From contig NZ_LT707064.1 of the NCBI RefSeq assembly GCF_900156465.1, positions 186,001 to 250,000 of the forward strand: a DNA stretch of 64,000 nt. The letters run 5' to 3'. The notes under the pieces are model-generated. The model was not told where the DNA came from. It searched no databases and saw nothing but the letters and a program-made list of their open reading frames with translations. Shown piece after piece: positions 28,428 through 36,931 of the stretch; the stretch's first letter is position 1; each line of letters opens with the position of its first letter. The stretch is from Pseudomonas sp. 7SR1 (GTDB taxonomy: Bacteria > Pseudomonadota > Gammaproteobacteria > Pseudomonadales > Pseudomonadaceae). The position numbers were made by a program, and so were the translations under genes.

Positions 28428-29584
28428 CGGATCAGCTCCCAGGACAAATGGACGTTGACGGCGTTGGTAAAATTGACGGCGATGCCCACGCTGTAATCGG
28501 TCAGCGCCTGGTGCCCCTTGATACCCATGCTCAGGAGCAGTTCGTCGCTGTCGGCATTGTTCGCGCCCAGCGTGTGCTCGGCCTGATAGGACTGCCACAG
28601 CGAACGCAGTTGAGAATGGTCAAAACTGGCTGTGACCGTGGTAACGGTGACGTCATTCAGCGCGTTGCTGGAAAAAAGTACGCACGGATAAGGGTTTGCC
28701 GGAACCCACCCCCCCGGGTTGTTACCGATGGTGGTCAGGGCTGGCGACAGAAAGCTGTAGTTACCCCCATGCCAACCGGCCGGGGCAAAAACCAGCGTAG
28801 TCAAGGCGTTTGCCGGCGGCGTGGGATTGCCTGTAACGAGCCGCGCCCCACGCGCATGCGGATCCAGCGGCAGATAAACCACGCCGGTACCATTTACCGT
28901 TTGAGTCCAGGTCAACTGGGCACGGTTATAGATCGTGCGTACCGTAGGCAACGAGCCCGGCGCCCCGGTCATTATCCAAGCCAGGCAGATGTCCAAGGCC
29001 GTGGATGGGAAGCCACCACCGGACGCTCCGTTGGCCATGCCCTTCAAGGATTCCGGCGCCAGGTCATAGAGCGTTCCGCGCTGCACATAAAAAGTCAGCG
29101 TGTCACCAACAACCTGCGCTCTCAGGAAATAACTGGCGCTGGGCAGCAACTCATTGCTGCTCCACGCTTGCGTGACGTAAGTACGTGTTCGTCCCAATCG
29201 CCCATTCACCACATCCTGCCCAATGCTGAGGTACACCCCCGCAGGAATCGAAACACGCCCGCCGCCGGTCGACACCGCAATTGGAGTGATCGTCAAACGA
29301 GCATCGGCGGTGGCAATCGTTGGCAAAGGCAAGGCGGCAAGCGGCAGCGCCAGATCCTGATTCCAGCCCTTGGCCGCCACGGACTGGATCGCCTGGAGCA
29401 ACTGATCGTTTCGGGTCTCATCCGGCGTCAATTCACCCGCGTTGATGACATTCAAGATTTCCTGGGTCACGCCATTTCCCCAAGCTGCCGGAATCAGGGA
29501 GCCTGGCGTCCCCGTCAGGGGATTTTCATCCACGAACTTGCCATTCACCAACCCGGCGCTGGGCACACTTTTTGGGTAATCCAT
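28424..29584 (-). CDS. Mu-type tailocin tail fibre 1
   Basis: 386 residues. N-terminal module DYPKSVPSAGLVNGKFVDEN, then GSLIPAAWGNGVTQEILNVIN, as in fibres 2 and 3. The rest is beta-rich and unlike the other two, ending VGIAVNFTNAVNVHLSWELIR. It is the first fibre after gp48 and therefore the best candidate for the ancestral fibre of this particle. Confidence 0.88.
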   Translation of the reverse strand: MDYPKSVPSAGLVNGKFVDENPLTGTPGSLIPAAWGNGVTQEILNVINAGELTPDETRNDQLLQAIQSVAAKGWNQDLALPLAALPLPTIATADARLTITPIAVSTGGGRVSIPAGVYLSIGQDVVNGRLGRTRTYVTQAWSSNELLPSASYFLRAQVVGDTLTFYVQRGTLYDLAPESLKGMANGASGGGFPSTALDICLAWIMTGAPGSLPTVRTIYNRAQLTWTQTVNGTGVVYLPLDPHARGARLVTGNPTPPANALTTLVFAPAGWHGGNYSFLSPALTTIGNNPGGWVPANPYPCVLFSSNALNDVTVTTVTASFDHSQLRSLWQSYQAEHTLGANNADSDELLLSMGIKGHQALTDYSVGIAVNFTNAVNVHLSWELIR

Positions 29585-29595
29585 CGCTCTATTTC

Positions 29596-30195
29596 CTAGT
29601 CATAATTGATGTGAACCTTCGCATGCGCCGGAGCGCTGCGATGAATCAGGCACTCCAGGGCCGACCCCGGATTGACCCCAAACCGCTCCCCCCAATAGCT
29701 CGCACCAAAACGCCGCCCCAGCAGCAGGCGGCCGCCGGTGTTGAGGGTCCACATGAATTGGGCCTGCCAAGTGCCGAAGTGGTCTTCGCCGAACCGGGCG
29801 CGGCCCATGCGGGGCGCCTTGTGCTCGGTGATGGTGGCGTTGGGGTAACCCTGGCTCTTGGCGATTTCCACGTAGTACGCAATGGCCTGGCTGCCCACCG
29901 CCAACAAGCGTCGGCGTACCGCCAGGCGACGATCGTCATACAGAGGCGTGGCACCCAGGCAGGGGTCGGGCAGGTTCATCACCCGCTCCCAATCCGGCAC
30001 CAGTTCGCTCACACCCGCCGGGTCCATTTCATGCAGCAGGTCAGCGGCGCGGGCGTCGAGGCGCGCCAGTTCCTGGGCGATGCCTTCCAACACCTGCTCC
30101 AGCTCCGGTACCCGCTCCGGGTCCCATGCGGGGCCGCTGGGGAGCAGGCTGCGCAATTGGGTCTGGTACTGCTCGGCGGTTCTTATTGCAGCCAT
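29596..30195 (-). CDS. Mu gp48-like baseplate protein (DUF2313/YmfQ)
   Basis: 199 residues. YmfQ-type baseplate wedge protein linking the baseplate to fibres. Signatures: LLPSGPAWDPE, DRRLAVRRRLLAVG and WTLNTGGRLLLGRRFGASYWGERF, ending HAKVHINYD. A GTG lies two codons upstream; ATG 30195 is chosen. It overlaps the stop of the gp47-like gene. Confidence 0.9.
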   Translation of the reverse strand: MAAIRTAEQYQTQLRSLLPSGPAWDPERVPELEQVLEGIAQELARLDARAADLLHEMDPAGVSELVPDWERVMNLPDPCLGATPLYDDRRLAVRRRLLAVGSQAIAYYVEIAKSQGYPNATITEHKAPRMGRARFGEDHFGTWQAQFMWTLNTGGRLLLGRRFGASYWGERFGVNPGSALECLIHRSAPAHAKVHINYD

Positions 30196-31223
30196 ACGCA
30201 CCCCCCGAAGGTCAGCAGTTGATTGCTGGCAGCGGTCACGTCGGCGCTGGGCGCGGTCAGCTTGTGGTCGGTTTCGCCGTTGGCGCTGCTGATGGCTTCG
30301 GCGATATGGGTGAGTAACAGCGTCTCGCCGAGACCGGCTTCGCGGTTATGCAGGTCGCGCAGTTGAGCTTCGATCGCCGCGCGAACCGCGCTGGTGTCCG
30401 GGGTGATGCGCAGCCGGTAGGTCACCGGTACCTGCGTCGGGGCCAGCACGTGCACTTCGGCAGTCACCGGGCGCAGCGGTTCGATGTAGGCCCGGACTTC
30501 CTCCAGTTGCTCGGCATTGGGGATCGGCTGCAGATCGTCGTCGCGCATCACGAACAGGCCGACGGTACCAGGCCCCAGGTAACTGCCCCGGCACCAGGCG
30601 CGGGTAATGCCGGGGCATTCCAGGGCCCAGGTTTCATAATCCTGCGCCGAACCGCCATGGGGAATGATGCGGTAGGAACGGATCACCCGTGCCCGCAGGG
30701 ACTCGAGGCTTTCCCGGGCGACACCACCGCTCAGCCCCGGTGACAGGACGGTGAAATCGCTGCCAATACCGAGGATCGGCTGGACCGGCGCAAGGACCAG
30801 GCCGGCATCGGCATTGCCCAGGCTGCCGGCCTCCAGTGCGGCGACGGTGGTGGTGTTCATGCCATTGCTGGCGGTACGGGCGGCCGTCACCTTGTAGGTG
30901 CGGCCATCGGTGGATTGCAGCAGCGTGTCGACATCCAGCACCGCTCCCGCGGTGGCCGTGAAACTGACACTGCCGCTGGCCGCCTGGGCCGCTTTGCGCG
31001 CCTGGTTCAGGCGCAGGGCGGCGATGCGCTCCAGGGTGGATTCGTCGGCTTTATCCGGCAGGATCTGCTCGGCGATCCAGTCCAGGTAGCCGTACAGGCC
31101 GTAGGCCGCGCCGCCGAGGGTGCGGGCCAGAACCTGGGCATCGGACTGGCGCAGCGAATCGCTGGCCAGGTCGCTTTGGGCGCGCTTGATCAGCACCGGC
31201 AGCGAAGGGGTTTCAAACGGCAT
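30183..31223 (-). CDS. Mu gp47-like (baseplate J) protein
   Basis: 346 residues. Baseplate wedge component homologous to P2 gpJ/T4 gp6. Signatures: DWIAEQILPDKADESTLERIAALRL, RARVIRSYRIIPHGGSAQDYETWALECPGITRAWC and the C-terminal GETLLLTHIAEAISSANGETDHKLTAPSAD. Overlaps gp46 by 11 bp, as in Mu-type clusters. Confidence 0.94.
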   Translation of the reverse strand: MPFETPSLPVLIKRAQSDLASDSLRQSDAQVLARTLGGAAYGLYGYLDWIAEQILPDKADESTLERIAALRLNQARKAAQAASGSVSFTATAGAVLDVDTLLQSTDGRTYKVTAARTASNGMNTTTVAALEAGSLGNADAGLVLAPVQPILGIGSDFTVLSPGLSGGVARESLESLRARVIRSYRIIPHGGSAQDYETWALECPGITRAWCRGSYLGPGTVGLFVMRDDDLQPIPNAEQLEEVRAYIEPLRPVTAEVHVLAPTQVPVTYRLRITPDTSAVRAAIEAQLRDLHNREAGLGETLLLTHIAEAISSANGETDHKLTAPSADVTAASNQLLTFGGCVWLQ

Positions 31224-31614
31224 AGGTCACCTGCCAACTGTTATCGGGGTTGATGTCCAGTCGCTCGCCGTCGGCCAGGGTCAGGACCGTGCGCAGGTTC
31301 AGGCGCTGGGCGTCGAGGCGTTCGCTGATGATGTCGATGGCGCGGCAGTGGCCGTCATCGATCAGCCATTGCAAGGCTTCACGGGCATAGAACTCGGCAT
31401 CGAGCTGGGTCTGGCGGGTCAGCTTGACCCGGCGCAACAGCCACAGCCGCGAGCCGATGCGGTCGTCTGCAACGGTGGGAAAAGTGTCGCCCCACCAGCC
31501 GAAACGTTCGTCATCATCGACGGCATCGTCGTCAGCGGCACGACGCCAGGTGAACAGGCTGATCAACACCGAGCGGGTCAGCGCGGCGTGCAGGTTCTGG
31601 CTGATGAACATCAT
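31213..31614 (-). CDS. Mu gp46-like baseplate protein
   Basis: 133 residues. The GP46 family occupies the gpW/gp25 position of the baseplate. Features: DDDERFGWWGDTFP, DRIGSRLWLLRRVKLTRQTQLDAEFYAREALQWLIDDG. Starts ATGATG overlapping the gp45 stop. Confidence 0.9.
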   Translation of the reverse strand: MMFISQNLHAALTRSVLISLFTWRRAADDDAVDDDERFGWWGDTFPTVADDRIGSRLWLLRRVKLTRQTQLDAEFYAREALQWLIDDGHCRAIDIISERLDAQRLNLRTVLTLADGERLDINPDNSWQVTYAV

Positions 31615-32120
31615 TGGCCTCCCGCCGGCGCGCCGGTCTGGCCGTTGCCGGCCTGTACGCCGACATGCACATGTTTGATCTGGCTGATGCCGCCGGCGAT
31701 CTGGTCGCCTTGGGAAACGATCCTGCCGGTGTGGTTGATGACCGGGCTGTCGATGTTCACCGCGCCGCTGGCGCGGATGTTCAGGGTTGCCGTCTCGATG
31801 TCGATGACACGACCGCGCTTGAAGTGCAGCTTGTCGCCTTCGTCGGTGTAGAGCGCCACTTCGCCGGGGGCCAGGGCCTGGAGACGGAAGCGGCGATCGG
31901 CGACCACCAGGACCACGGCATGGGAACGGTCGCCCCCCAGGAACGTGGCAATGCCCTCGGCACCGGCCAGCGGGTTGCTGGTGAAGCCATAGGGCTCGAA
32001 GTGTTCCATGTCATCGTTCACTTCGCCGGCGGTAAGGCGCATTTGCAGCGACTGCAGCTTGGTGGCCGAATTGGCGAGCACGACAGTGCCGCGCGCCAGG
32101 AGACGGGTCAGTAGGCTCAT
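31611..32120 (-). CDS. Mu gp45-like baseplate spike protein (gpV family)
   Basis: 169 residues. Central spike at the tip of the tube. The segment MEHFEPYGFTSNPLAGAEGIATFLGGDRSHAVVLVVADRRFR matches the Mu gp45 OB-fold, then beta-helix repeats DIETATLNIRASGAVNIDSPVINHTG and a histidine-containing end (IKHVHVGV). Confidence 0.92.
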   Translation of the reverse strand: MSLLTRLLARGTVVLANSATKLQSLQMRLTAGEVNDDMEHFEPYGFTSNPLAGAEGIATFLGGDRSHAVVLVVADRRFRLQALAPGEVALYTDEGDKLHFKRGRVIDIETATLNIRASGAVNIDSPVINHTGRIVSQGDQIAGGISQIKHVHVGVQAGNGQTGAPAGGQ

Positions 32121-32184
32121 TGAGATTTCCTTGAGAATCGGGGACTTGAACGCGGTGTTCGGATCAACATCTCTGTAGGCTGCA

Positions 32185-32222
32185 CTGCCGCCATCGCGAG
32201 CAGGCTCGCTCCCACAGGGGAT
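32185..32222. repeat. REP palindrome inside the tailocin operon
   Basis: ATCGCGAGCAGGCTCGCTCCCACAGG, the common P. fluorescens REP core with TCGCGAGC/GCTCGC pairing, in the 130 bp between the gpP-like and gp45-like genes. Confidence 0.85.
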
Positions 32223-32250
32223 GTGTGGGGCGCCGGCATCGGCGTGGGAC

Positions 32251-33291
32251 TCAGGGTTTTGGCGGCACCGGGTTGGCGTCGAAGGTATGAGGCGGCGCGA
32301 CTTGCAGGGTGGTGACGGAGCCCTGGTTCGACAACGAATACGTCACCTTGGAAACCAGCATGTCGCCATCGAACCCCAGCACCGGGTCGATCACCCGTAC
32401 CAAGGTGTTGTGCCGCCACAAGTCGCCATTGGCCTGGCGCCAGCCCTGCACGCGGTAGGTGGTGGTCAGGGCGCGACCGGTGCGGATGGCGCTTTCCCAG
32501 TCGGCCCTTTGCTGGGCCAGCTCGAAGTTCAATTGGGCGCTCTCGCTGATCACCGTCACCCGCTTTCGCTTGAAACTCAGGTCGGTGGCGGTGCCGACCA
32601 CTTCGCTGACCGCCGTTCCACTCTGCTGGTCGTTTCCCTTGTGCTGGCCTATGACCCGGTATTCGGAAAACACTTGACTGTAGTCCATCGGTGCATTGCC
32701 AGAAAGAATGTTCTTGCCCAGCTCCAGCACATCACTGGCCCGTCCGCCGCTGCCGGGTCTGGCCAGCAGCACGCGCCCTTGGGCGTCATCGGTGGAGAAC
32801 ACCCGGAACAACGTCAGCAAGCGGTCGATGGACTGGAAAACGGTTTCCCCGGGCACGATGCTGTGGGTGCTCAACCGAGCGGTCTCGGGGATTTCGCTGA
32901 CCACTCCCACCCCATACTGCGACGCCAGGGCCTGGACGATGCTCAGCACCGTTTGCCCGCGCCATTGGCTGGGGCGGTTGATCGCCGCGCAATCCACCAG
33001 GTCCTGGGTCTTGGAGCCGCCCTCGATGCTCAGGCTGATCTGGCGCCCGTCGTAGCTCACTGGCGCCTTGAACACATGACCGCTGAGCACCAGGTCGGAG
33101 CCGATGCGCACCTGGCATTCATCACCGGGGCGAATGGGTACCGCTTGGGTCTGTCCCGGCCATTGCCAGGTGATGTCGAGTTTGAACGTGCGAAACTGCC
33201 GCTCCAGGTCCGCACTGATTTCCACGCTTTTCCAGCCGCCGTAATCCAGCCCGCCGACGGTGAGCGTGACCGCATTGTCGAGCTCGTTCAT
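32251..33291 (-). CDS. Mu gpP-like (gp44) baseplate hub protein
   Basis: 346 residues. Hub subunit structurally like T4 gp27 and P2 gpD. Signatures: KSVEISADLERQFRTFKLDITWQWPG, IRPGDECQVRIGSDLVLSGHV, IEGGSKTQDLVDCAAI and the hub-typical YRVIGQHKGN and VRVIDPVLGFDGDMLVSKVTYSLSNQG. Confidence 0.92.
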   Translation of the reverse strand: MNELDNAVTLTVGGLDYGGWKSVEISADLERQFRTFKLDITWQWPGQTQAVPIRPGDECQVRIGSDLVLSGHVFKAPVSYDGRQISLSIEGGSKTQDLVDCAAINRPSQWRGQTVLSIVQALASQYGVGVVSEIPETARLSTHSIVPGETVFQSIDRLLTLFRVFSTDDAQGRVLLARPGSGGRASDVLELGKNILSGNAPMDYSQVFSEYRVIGQHKGNDQQSGTAVSEVVGTATDLSFKRKRVTVISESAQLNFELAQQRADWESAIRTGRALTTTYRVQGWRQANGDLWRHNTLVRVIDPVLGFDGDMLVSKVTYSLSNQGSVTTLQVAPPHTFDANPVPPKP

Positions 33292-33294
33292 GGC

Positions 33295-34533
33295 TCACTC
33301 CCCCGCGACTTTCAGGTCATTGGGCGGCAGGAAACCCGGATGGGCCACGCCGTTGCGCTGGGTCACTTCGGTCACCCGGGTGGCATCGGCGAACTGCTGG
33401 TAGGCCACCACCAGCGCCGGCAGGCTCTGCTTGAACGACAGGCTGATCAGCCTGACGCCCGACGAGGCCACCGCCGTCAGGTGTGCCGCCATTTGCTGGC
33501 GCAGATGGTTCAACGCCTGGTAGTGATCCGGATCGGCCTTGAGGGACGCCTGCCAGATGGCGTCGTTGAGGGCATCGCGCAGGGCCAGCACATCGTCGGC
33601 CACCGGCACGTCCCGGCGCTGGACCGGCTGCACGGCCTGCTGCGCCACCGATGGGGTGGCGCCCAGTTTCACCGCGGGCGCCGCCACAGGCATCGCCGCA
33701 ATCCATTGCGCCGCCTGTACCAGGAGCGTGTCCTGCACCAGATCGGCCACGGCCTGGGCCGCCGCCATGGTGTCCTTGCCGGTGGTGAGCTTGGGCGCAT
33801 CCGCCTGGCGAATGGCTTGCACCTGTTGCGACACGCTGGCGATCACGCCGCGATAGCCGTCCCGGGCAAAGTCCTTCAACTCGCGAATATCTCCCAGCAG
33901 TCCCTTGAACTCGGCCGCCACTTCCCTGGGCAACTCCTTGACCGCCTTGACCAGATCGCTGAGTTGCCGATAGGTCTCGATCAACGGCTTGAGCTCCTGC
34001 TCGATGACGCCGTACACCTCCTTGAGGCTGTTGCGCAGGTCCGCGATGCCGATCCGGGCCGCCTTGATCAACGTCATGGCTTGCTCGAAGCGCCGCACCG
34101 CCGAGCCCAGCAGGCTGTCGGCCGACACCAGCAGCAGTTTCTGGCTGTTGATCGCGGCCGAGGGGAACTGCAGCGGCTGGTCGGGGTAGAACTTCAGGGC
34201 GAAGGTCACCAGCCCGCCGTCCTGGCGGGTCTGGGTCATGTCACATTCACCGACCTTGACCTGCAGGCGCCCCAGCCACGGATGCACCAGTTCGCCGCTG
34301 CCCTGCTCCAGCGCCTTGAGCAGCCTGTCGCGCTGCTCCAGGCAATCGGGACCGACGATGAACGCCGTCAGCTCATGAATTCTTGCCTGCTGACCCAGCC
34401 CTTCGAAAAACGGCTGGTCCCGCTGGGGATACTCATGCAACTGGCCCTTGTGGCCGACCGGGGTTTTCGCCTGGTCGACCCAGAACCCGACGCCACGAAA
34501 CGACGCCGGCAACAAACGATCACGCCAGCTCAT
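33295..34533 (-). CDS. Mu gpN-like protein (DNA circularisation N-terminal domain)
   Basis: 412 residues. N-terminal domain WRDRLLPASFRGVGFWVDQ, HEYPQRDQPFFEGLGQQA, FIVGPDCLEQRDRLLKALEQGSGELVHPWLGRL is the conserved 'DNA circularisation' domain of Mu gpN/gp43, in practice a baseplate or tail component. The C-terminal part is helical. Overlaps the tape-measure stop. Confidence 0.92.
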   Translation of the reverse strand: MSWRDRLLPASFRGVGFWVDQAKTPVGHKGQLHEYPQRDQPFFEGLGQQARIHELTAFIVGPDCLEQRDRLLKALEQGSGELVHPWLGRLQVKVGECDMTQTRQDGGLVTFALKFYPDQPLQFPSAAINSQKLLLVSADSLLGSAVRRFEQAMTLIKAARIGIADLRNSLKEVYGVIEQELKPLIETYRQLSDLVKAVKELPREVAAEFKGLLGDIRELKDFARDGYRGVIASVSQQVQAIRQADAPKLTTGKDTMAAAQAVADLVQDTLLVQAAQWIAAMPVAAPAVKLGATPSVAQQAVQPVQRRDVPVADDVLALRDALNDAIWQASLKADPDHYQALNHLRQQMAAHLTAVASSGVRLISLSFKQSLPALVVAYQQFADATRVTEVTQRNGVAHPGFLPPNDLKVAGE

Positions 34534-36094
34534 TGGAGCCTCCTGTGGAAAGTGAGCGATAGCCGATGCGCGAACTCACCGCCAGGGCCGGTTGATTGGT
34601 CCGGGGCGGATCGGCGCGCAGCCCGGCCGGTGCATTTTCGAAGCGCACGGTCAGGCCGCCTTCGAGTTGCGTGCGGTTATTGGCGGCGCTTTGTTGCACC
34701 AGGGCGCTGGAGGTGTGTGGCAACGTACCCGGCGCCAGCGGGATTTTCGCTGGAATGTTGGTGGACGCTGGCGCCAGGCTGGACGACAGGCCCGGAGACT
34801 GCTCGCTGGCCCCGCCAAAAAACGCCGGCGCCAGCTCACCTTTGCCTTCGGCGTTGGTGGCGCGCTGCGCTTCGGTCAATCCCTCGACCTTAGCAGTGAA
34901 CGAAGTGATCATCTCGCCGAAGCCGCCGTTGAAAAACGCCTTGATCGGCGCAATCACCGCCTGCAACTCGTTCCACCACTGGCTGAACCACTCGCCCACC
35001 GGCCCCCACTGCTTGACGAGGCCCTGGATGGGTGACCAGTCGAACAGACCGCTGAAAACCGCCAGCATGATCGACACCTGGTTGCGCACGCCTTCCCAGA
35101 TCCCGGCGAAGACTTCACCGATCGTGCCCCAGTTGGCCATGATCAGCCCCAACGGCGTCCAGTCGAACAGCCCTTTCAAGGCGTCCATCACCGGCACGGT
35201 CAAGGCCTTGAGCAGGTCCCAGATCGCCGCGAACAACCCGGTCAGGGGCGTCCAATTGGCAACGATCAAGCCCAAGGGTGACCAGGCGAACAGCGTCTGC
35301 ATGAAACCGATGACCGGCGTTGCCGCCGCCACGATCAAATTCCAGAGGGCACCAAAAAAGCTGCTGATCGGCCCCCAGTTGCTGATCACCTGCCCCATCG
35401 GGGTAAAGGCGAACATCGTCTTGAAGAACTCGACCATCGGCAGGACGATCGGCGCGAGCCTCTGCCAGAGCCCGGCGAAGAACGCTGAAATCGGCGTCCA
35501 GTGGGCGATGATCATCCCTGCCGCCAAGGCGATGCCCATGGCAATCAAGCCGATGGGGTTCATCTTCAAGGCCAGGTTCACCACTTCGAACGCCTGGCTC
35601 GCACCGCTGACCGCCATCTGGATCGCGTTGAACGCCACGACGCCATTCGCCAGGCCCTGTACCAGTTGCGGGTTGTCCTGCAGTACTTGGGCCACGCCGC
35701 TGACCATAGGCTGCAAACTGAGCGCCACCGCGTTGACCGCAGGCCCCAGGGCCGAGCCGAACTGCACCGACACATTGCTGATGGAAGTCTTCAATCCATC
35801 CAGGCTCTGTGCCGCCATGCGGGGCGCTTCAGGGGCCTGGACGGCGCTGGCCGCCGCGCTCGCTGCACCCGCTTCGTCCTTGAAGGCCAGGGCCGACTTG
35901 AGCCCGTCCATAAAGGGCTGGGCCAGGCCGCCGCTGGGCAGCAGGCCGGAAATATCCAGGCTGCCCAGGCCCGTGGCGTCGAGGTTCTGCTTGAAACTCG
36001 CAACCTTCGCACGAAGGCCGGCGAGCTTGGGTGACAGCTCGTCGATGCCGGTCAGCAGCACCGCTCTTTTCTCTACGTTTTGTGTGTCTGCCAT
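34520..36094 (-). CDS. Tape-measure protein of the Mu-type tailocin
   Basis: 524 residues. Sets tail length and occupies the tube lumen. Residues 198-361 (bases 35012-35503) consist of four 41-residue tandem repeats with a partial fifth copy (to about residue 389); each begins with an N/H-W-T/G-P-I motif, continues FFAGLW, and ends F-A/D-W-T/S-P-L-G-L-I. A hydrophobic segment IGLIAMGIALAAGMII precedes the repeats. ATG 36094 follows AGGTG and overlaps the stop of the frameshift product (TGATG); a GTG occurs one codon earlier. Confidence 0.92.
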   Translation of the reverse strand: MADTQNVEKRAVLLTGIDELSPKLAGLRAKVASFKQNLDATGLGSLDISGLLPSGGLAQPFMDGLKSALAFKDEAGAASAAASAVQAPEAPRMAAQSLDGLKTSISNVSVQFGSALGPAVNAVALSLQPMVSGVAQVLQDNPQLVQGLANGVVAFNAIQMAVSGASQAFEVVNLALKMNPIGLIAMGIALAAGMIIAHWTPISAFFAGLWQRLAPIVLPMVEFFKTMFAFTPMGQVISNWGPISSFFGALWNLIVAAATPVIGFMQTLFAWSPLGLIVANWTPLTGLFAAIWDLLKALTVPVMDALKGLFDWTPLGLIMANWGTIGEVFAGIWEGVRNQVSIMLAVFSGLFDWSPIQGLVKQWGPVGEWFSQWWNELQAVIAPIKAFFNGGFGEMITSFTAKVEGLTEAQRATNAEGKGELAPAFFGGASEQSPGLSSSLAPASTNIPAKIPLAPGTLPHTSSALVQQSAANNRTQLEGGLTVRFENAPAGLRADPPRTNQPALAVSSRIGYRSLSTGGSNELA

Positions 36095-36264
36095 CACTGC
36101 ACCTGCTGCATCGCATTGATCCGTTGCGCGTGCTCCAGTGATTCGCGGAGCACGTCCAGTGGCCTGGCCATCATCTGTTCGGGGTCAACCTTCCAGAACC
36201 AGGCCAGGTCATAGGCGGCGGCGATCAGGTCGCCGATGGCTGCGACGCCGCACTCATGAAAAAA
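36094..36264 (-). CDS. -1 frame extension of the gp41-like tail assembly chaperone
   Basis: Not an independent gene: an open frame without its own start that continues the gp41-like gene after a -1 shift at T_TTT_TTC (bases 36264 to 36258 on the minus strand). Its peptide (GDLIAAAYDLAWFWKVDPEQ, then RPLDVLRESLEHAQRINAM) ends at TGA 36094-36096, immediately before the tape-measure start. Matches the GpE+E' style long form found before tape-measure genes in many tails. Confidence 0.8.
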   Translation of the reverse strand, partial: FFHECGVAAIGDLIAAAYDLAWFWKVDPEQMMARPLDVLRESLEHAQRINAMQQVQ

Positions 36265-36521
36265 CTCGCGACGGCCCAGCTCAGGGCATTGAGGTCAGCC
36301 AGGTCCAACTGGTTGACCGACGACGGCGGGATGCCGGCGCACACCGCGATGTATTTGGCCGCGACGTCCATGTCCAGGCTCACCTCCTCGCTCTTGTCGA
36401 TCTTGTACGGCAGCGCCTTGATCGTCCGGACCTCCTGCACCGTCGGACGGCGCAAGGTCAGTTCGTTCAGCGACTCGCCGTGGGCCTCGATGGCCACGCG
36501 CAACGTCACGACATCGGTCAT
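36225..36521 (-). CDS. Mu gp41-like tail assembly chaperone, short form
   Basis: 98 residues. Chaperone of the E/TAC type needed to load the tape measure. MTDVVTLRVAIEAHGESLNELTLRRPTVQEVRTIKALPYKI and the domain end DLNALSWAVASFFMSA. A canonical -1 slippery heptamer T_TTT_TTC lies in frame at codons for S-F-F, giving a long form that ends at 36094. ATG overlaps the tube stop (ATGA). Confidence 0.9.
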   Translation of the reverse strand: MTDVVTLRVAIEAHGESLNELTLRRPTVQEVRTIKALPYKIDKSEEVSLDMDVAAKYIAVCAGIPPSSVNQLDLADLNALSWAVASFFMSAASQPSAT

Positions 36522-36865
36522 TGCCAGGTCCCCTTGATGCCTTCGAATTTCAGTTCGATGGTGGCGTCGTCGCCCTTGGACACCGGCTCCTCCACCAGGT
36601 AGGCGCCGGCCAGCACGTAGACCTTGCCGTTGTTGAATTCACAGGTAACGGTCATGTCGGTGCCGGCCACCAGTTGCTTGAGCGGGAAGTCCGCGGTGTG
36701 CAGGGCCGTCACCTTGAAGGACGGGGCGATGTCGGTTTCCTTGTAGAAACCCGGTACGACGGTTTCGCGTTTGGTGAACATCAGGGGCGCTTCGCAGCCG
36801 CCATTGATGGTCAGTTGAGCGCCGTCCACTTTGACGTAGCAGGTGCCCGCAATCAGTTGACCCAT
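36518..36865 (-). CDS. Tail tube protein, Mu gpM type
   Basis: 115 residues. MGQLIAGTCYVKVDGAQLTINGGCEAPL, then RETVVPGFYKETDIAPSFKVTALHTADFPLKQLVAGTDMTVTCEFNNGKVYVLAGAYL is the Mu-type tube fold. Forms the inner tube driven through the target envelope. Separated from the sheath gene by a terminator-like hairpin. Confidence 0.94.
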   Translation of the reverse strand: MGQLIAGTCYVKVDGAQLTINGGCEAPLMFTKRETVVPGFYKETDIAPSFKVTALHTADFPLKQLVAGTDMTVTCEFNNGKVYVLAGAYLVEEPVSKGDDATIELKFEGIKGTWQ

Positions 36866-36881
36866 GGTGTTTCTCCTTGCA

Positions 36882-36908
36882 ATAAAAAGCCCACGCGCGG
36901 TGGGCTGG
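36882..36908 (-). terminator. Intrinsic terminator-like hairpin between sheath and tube genes (Mu-type)
   Basis: AGCCCAC-CGCGC-GTGGGCT followed by TTTTTATT on the minus strand, inside the structural operon. Confidence 0.65.
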
Positions 36909-36931
36909 ATTCAGATGTTCGAACGGAACGG

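Noticed and set aside
32221..34893. Long + strand open frame (890 codons) across the Mu-type gpP and gpN genes
   Set aside because: It is antisense to two clearly conserved tail genes, is rich in His, Arg and Gln as expected of a shadow frame, and has no domain signature.
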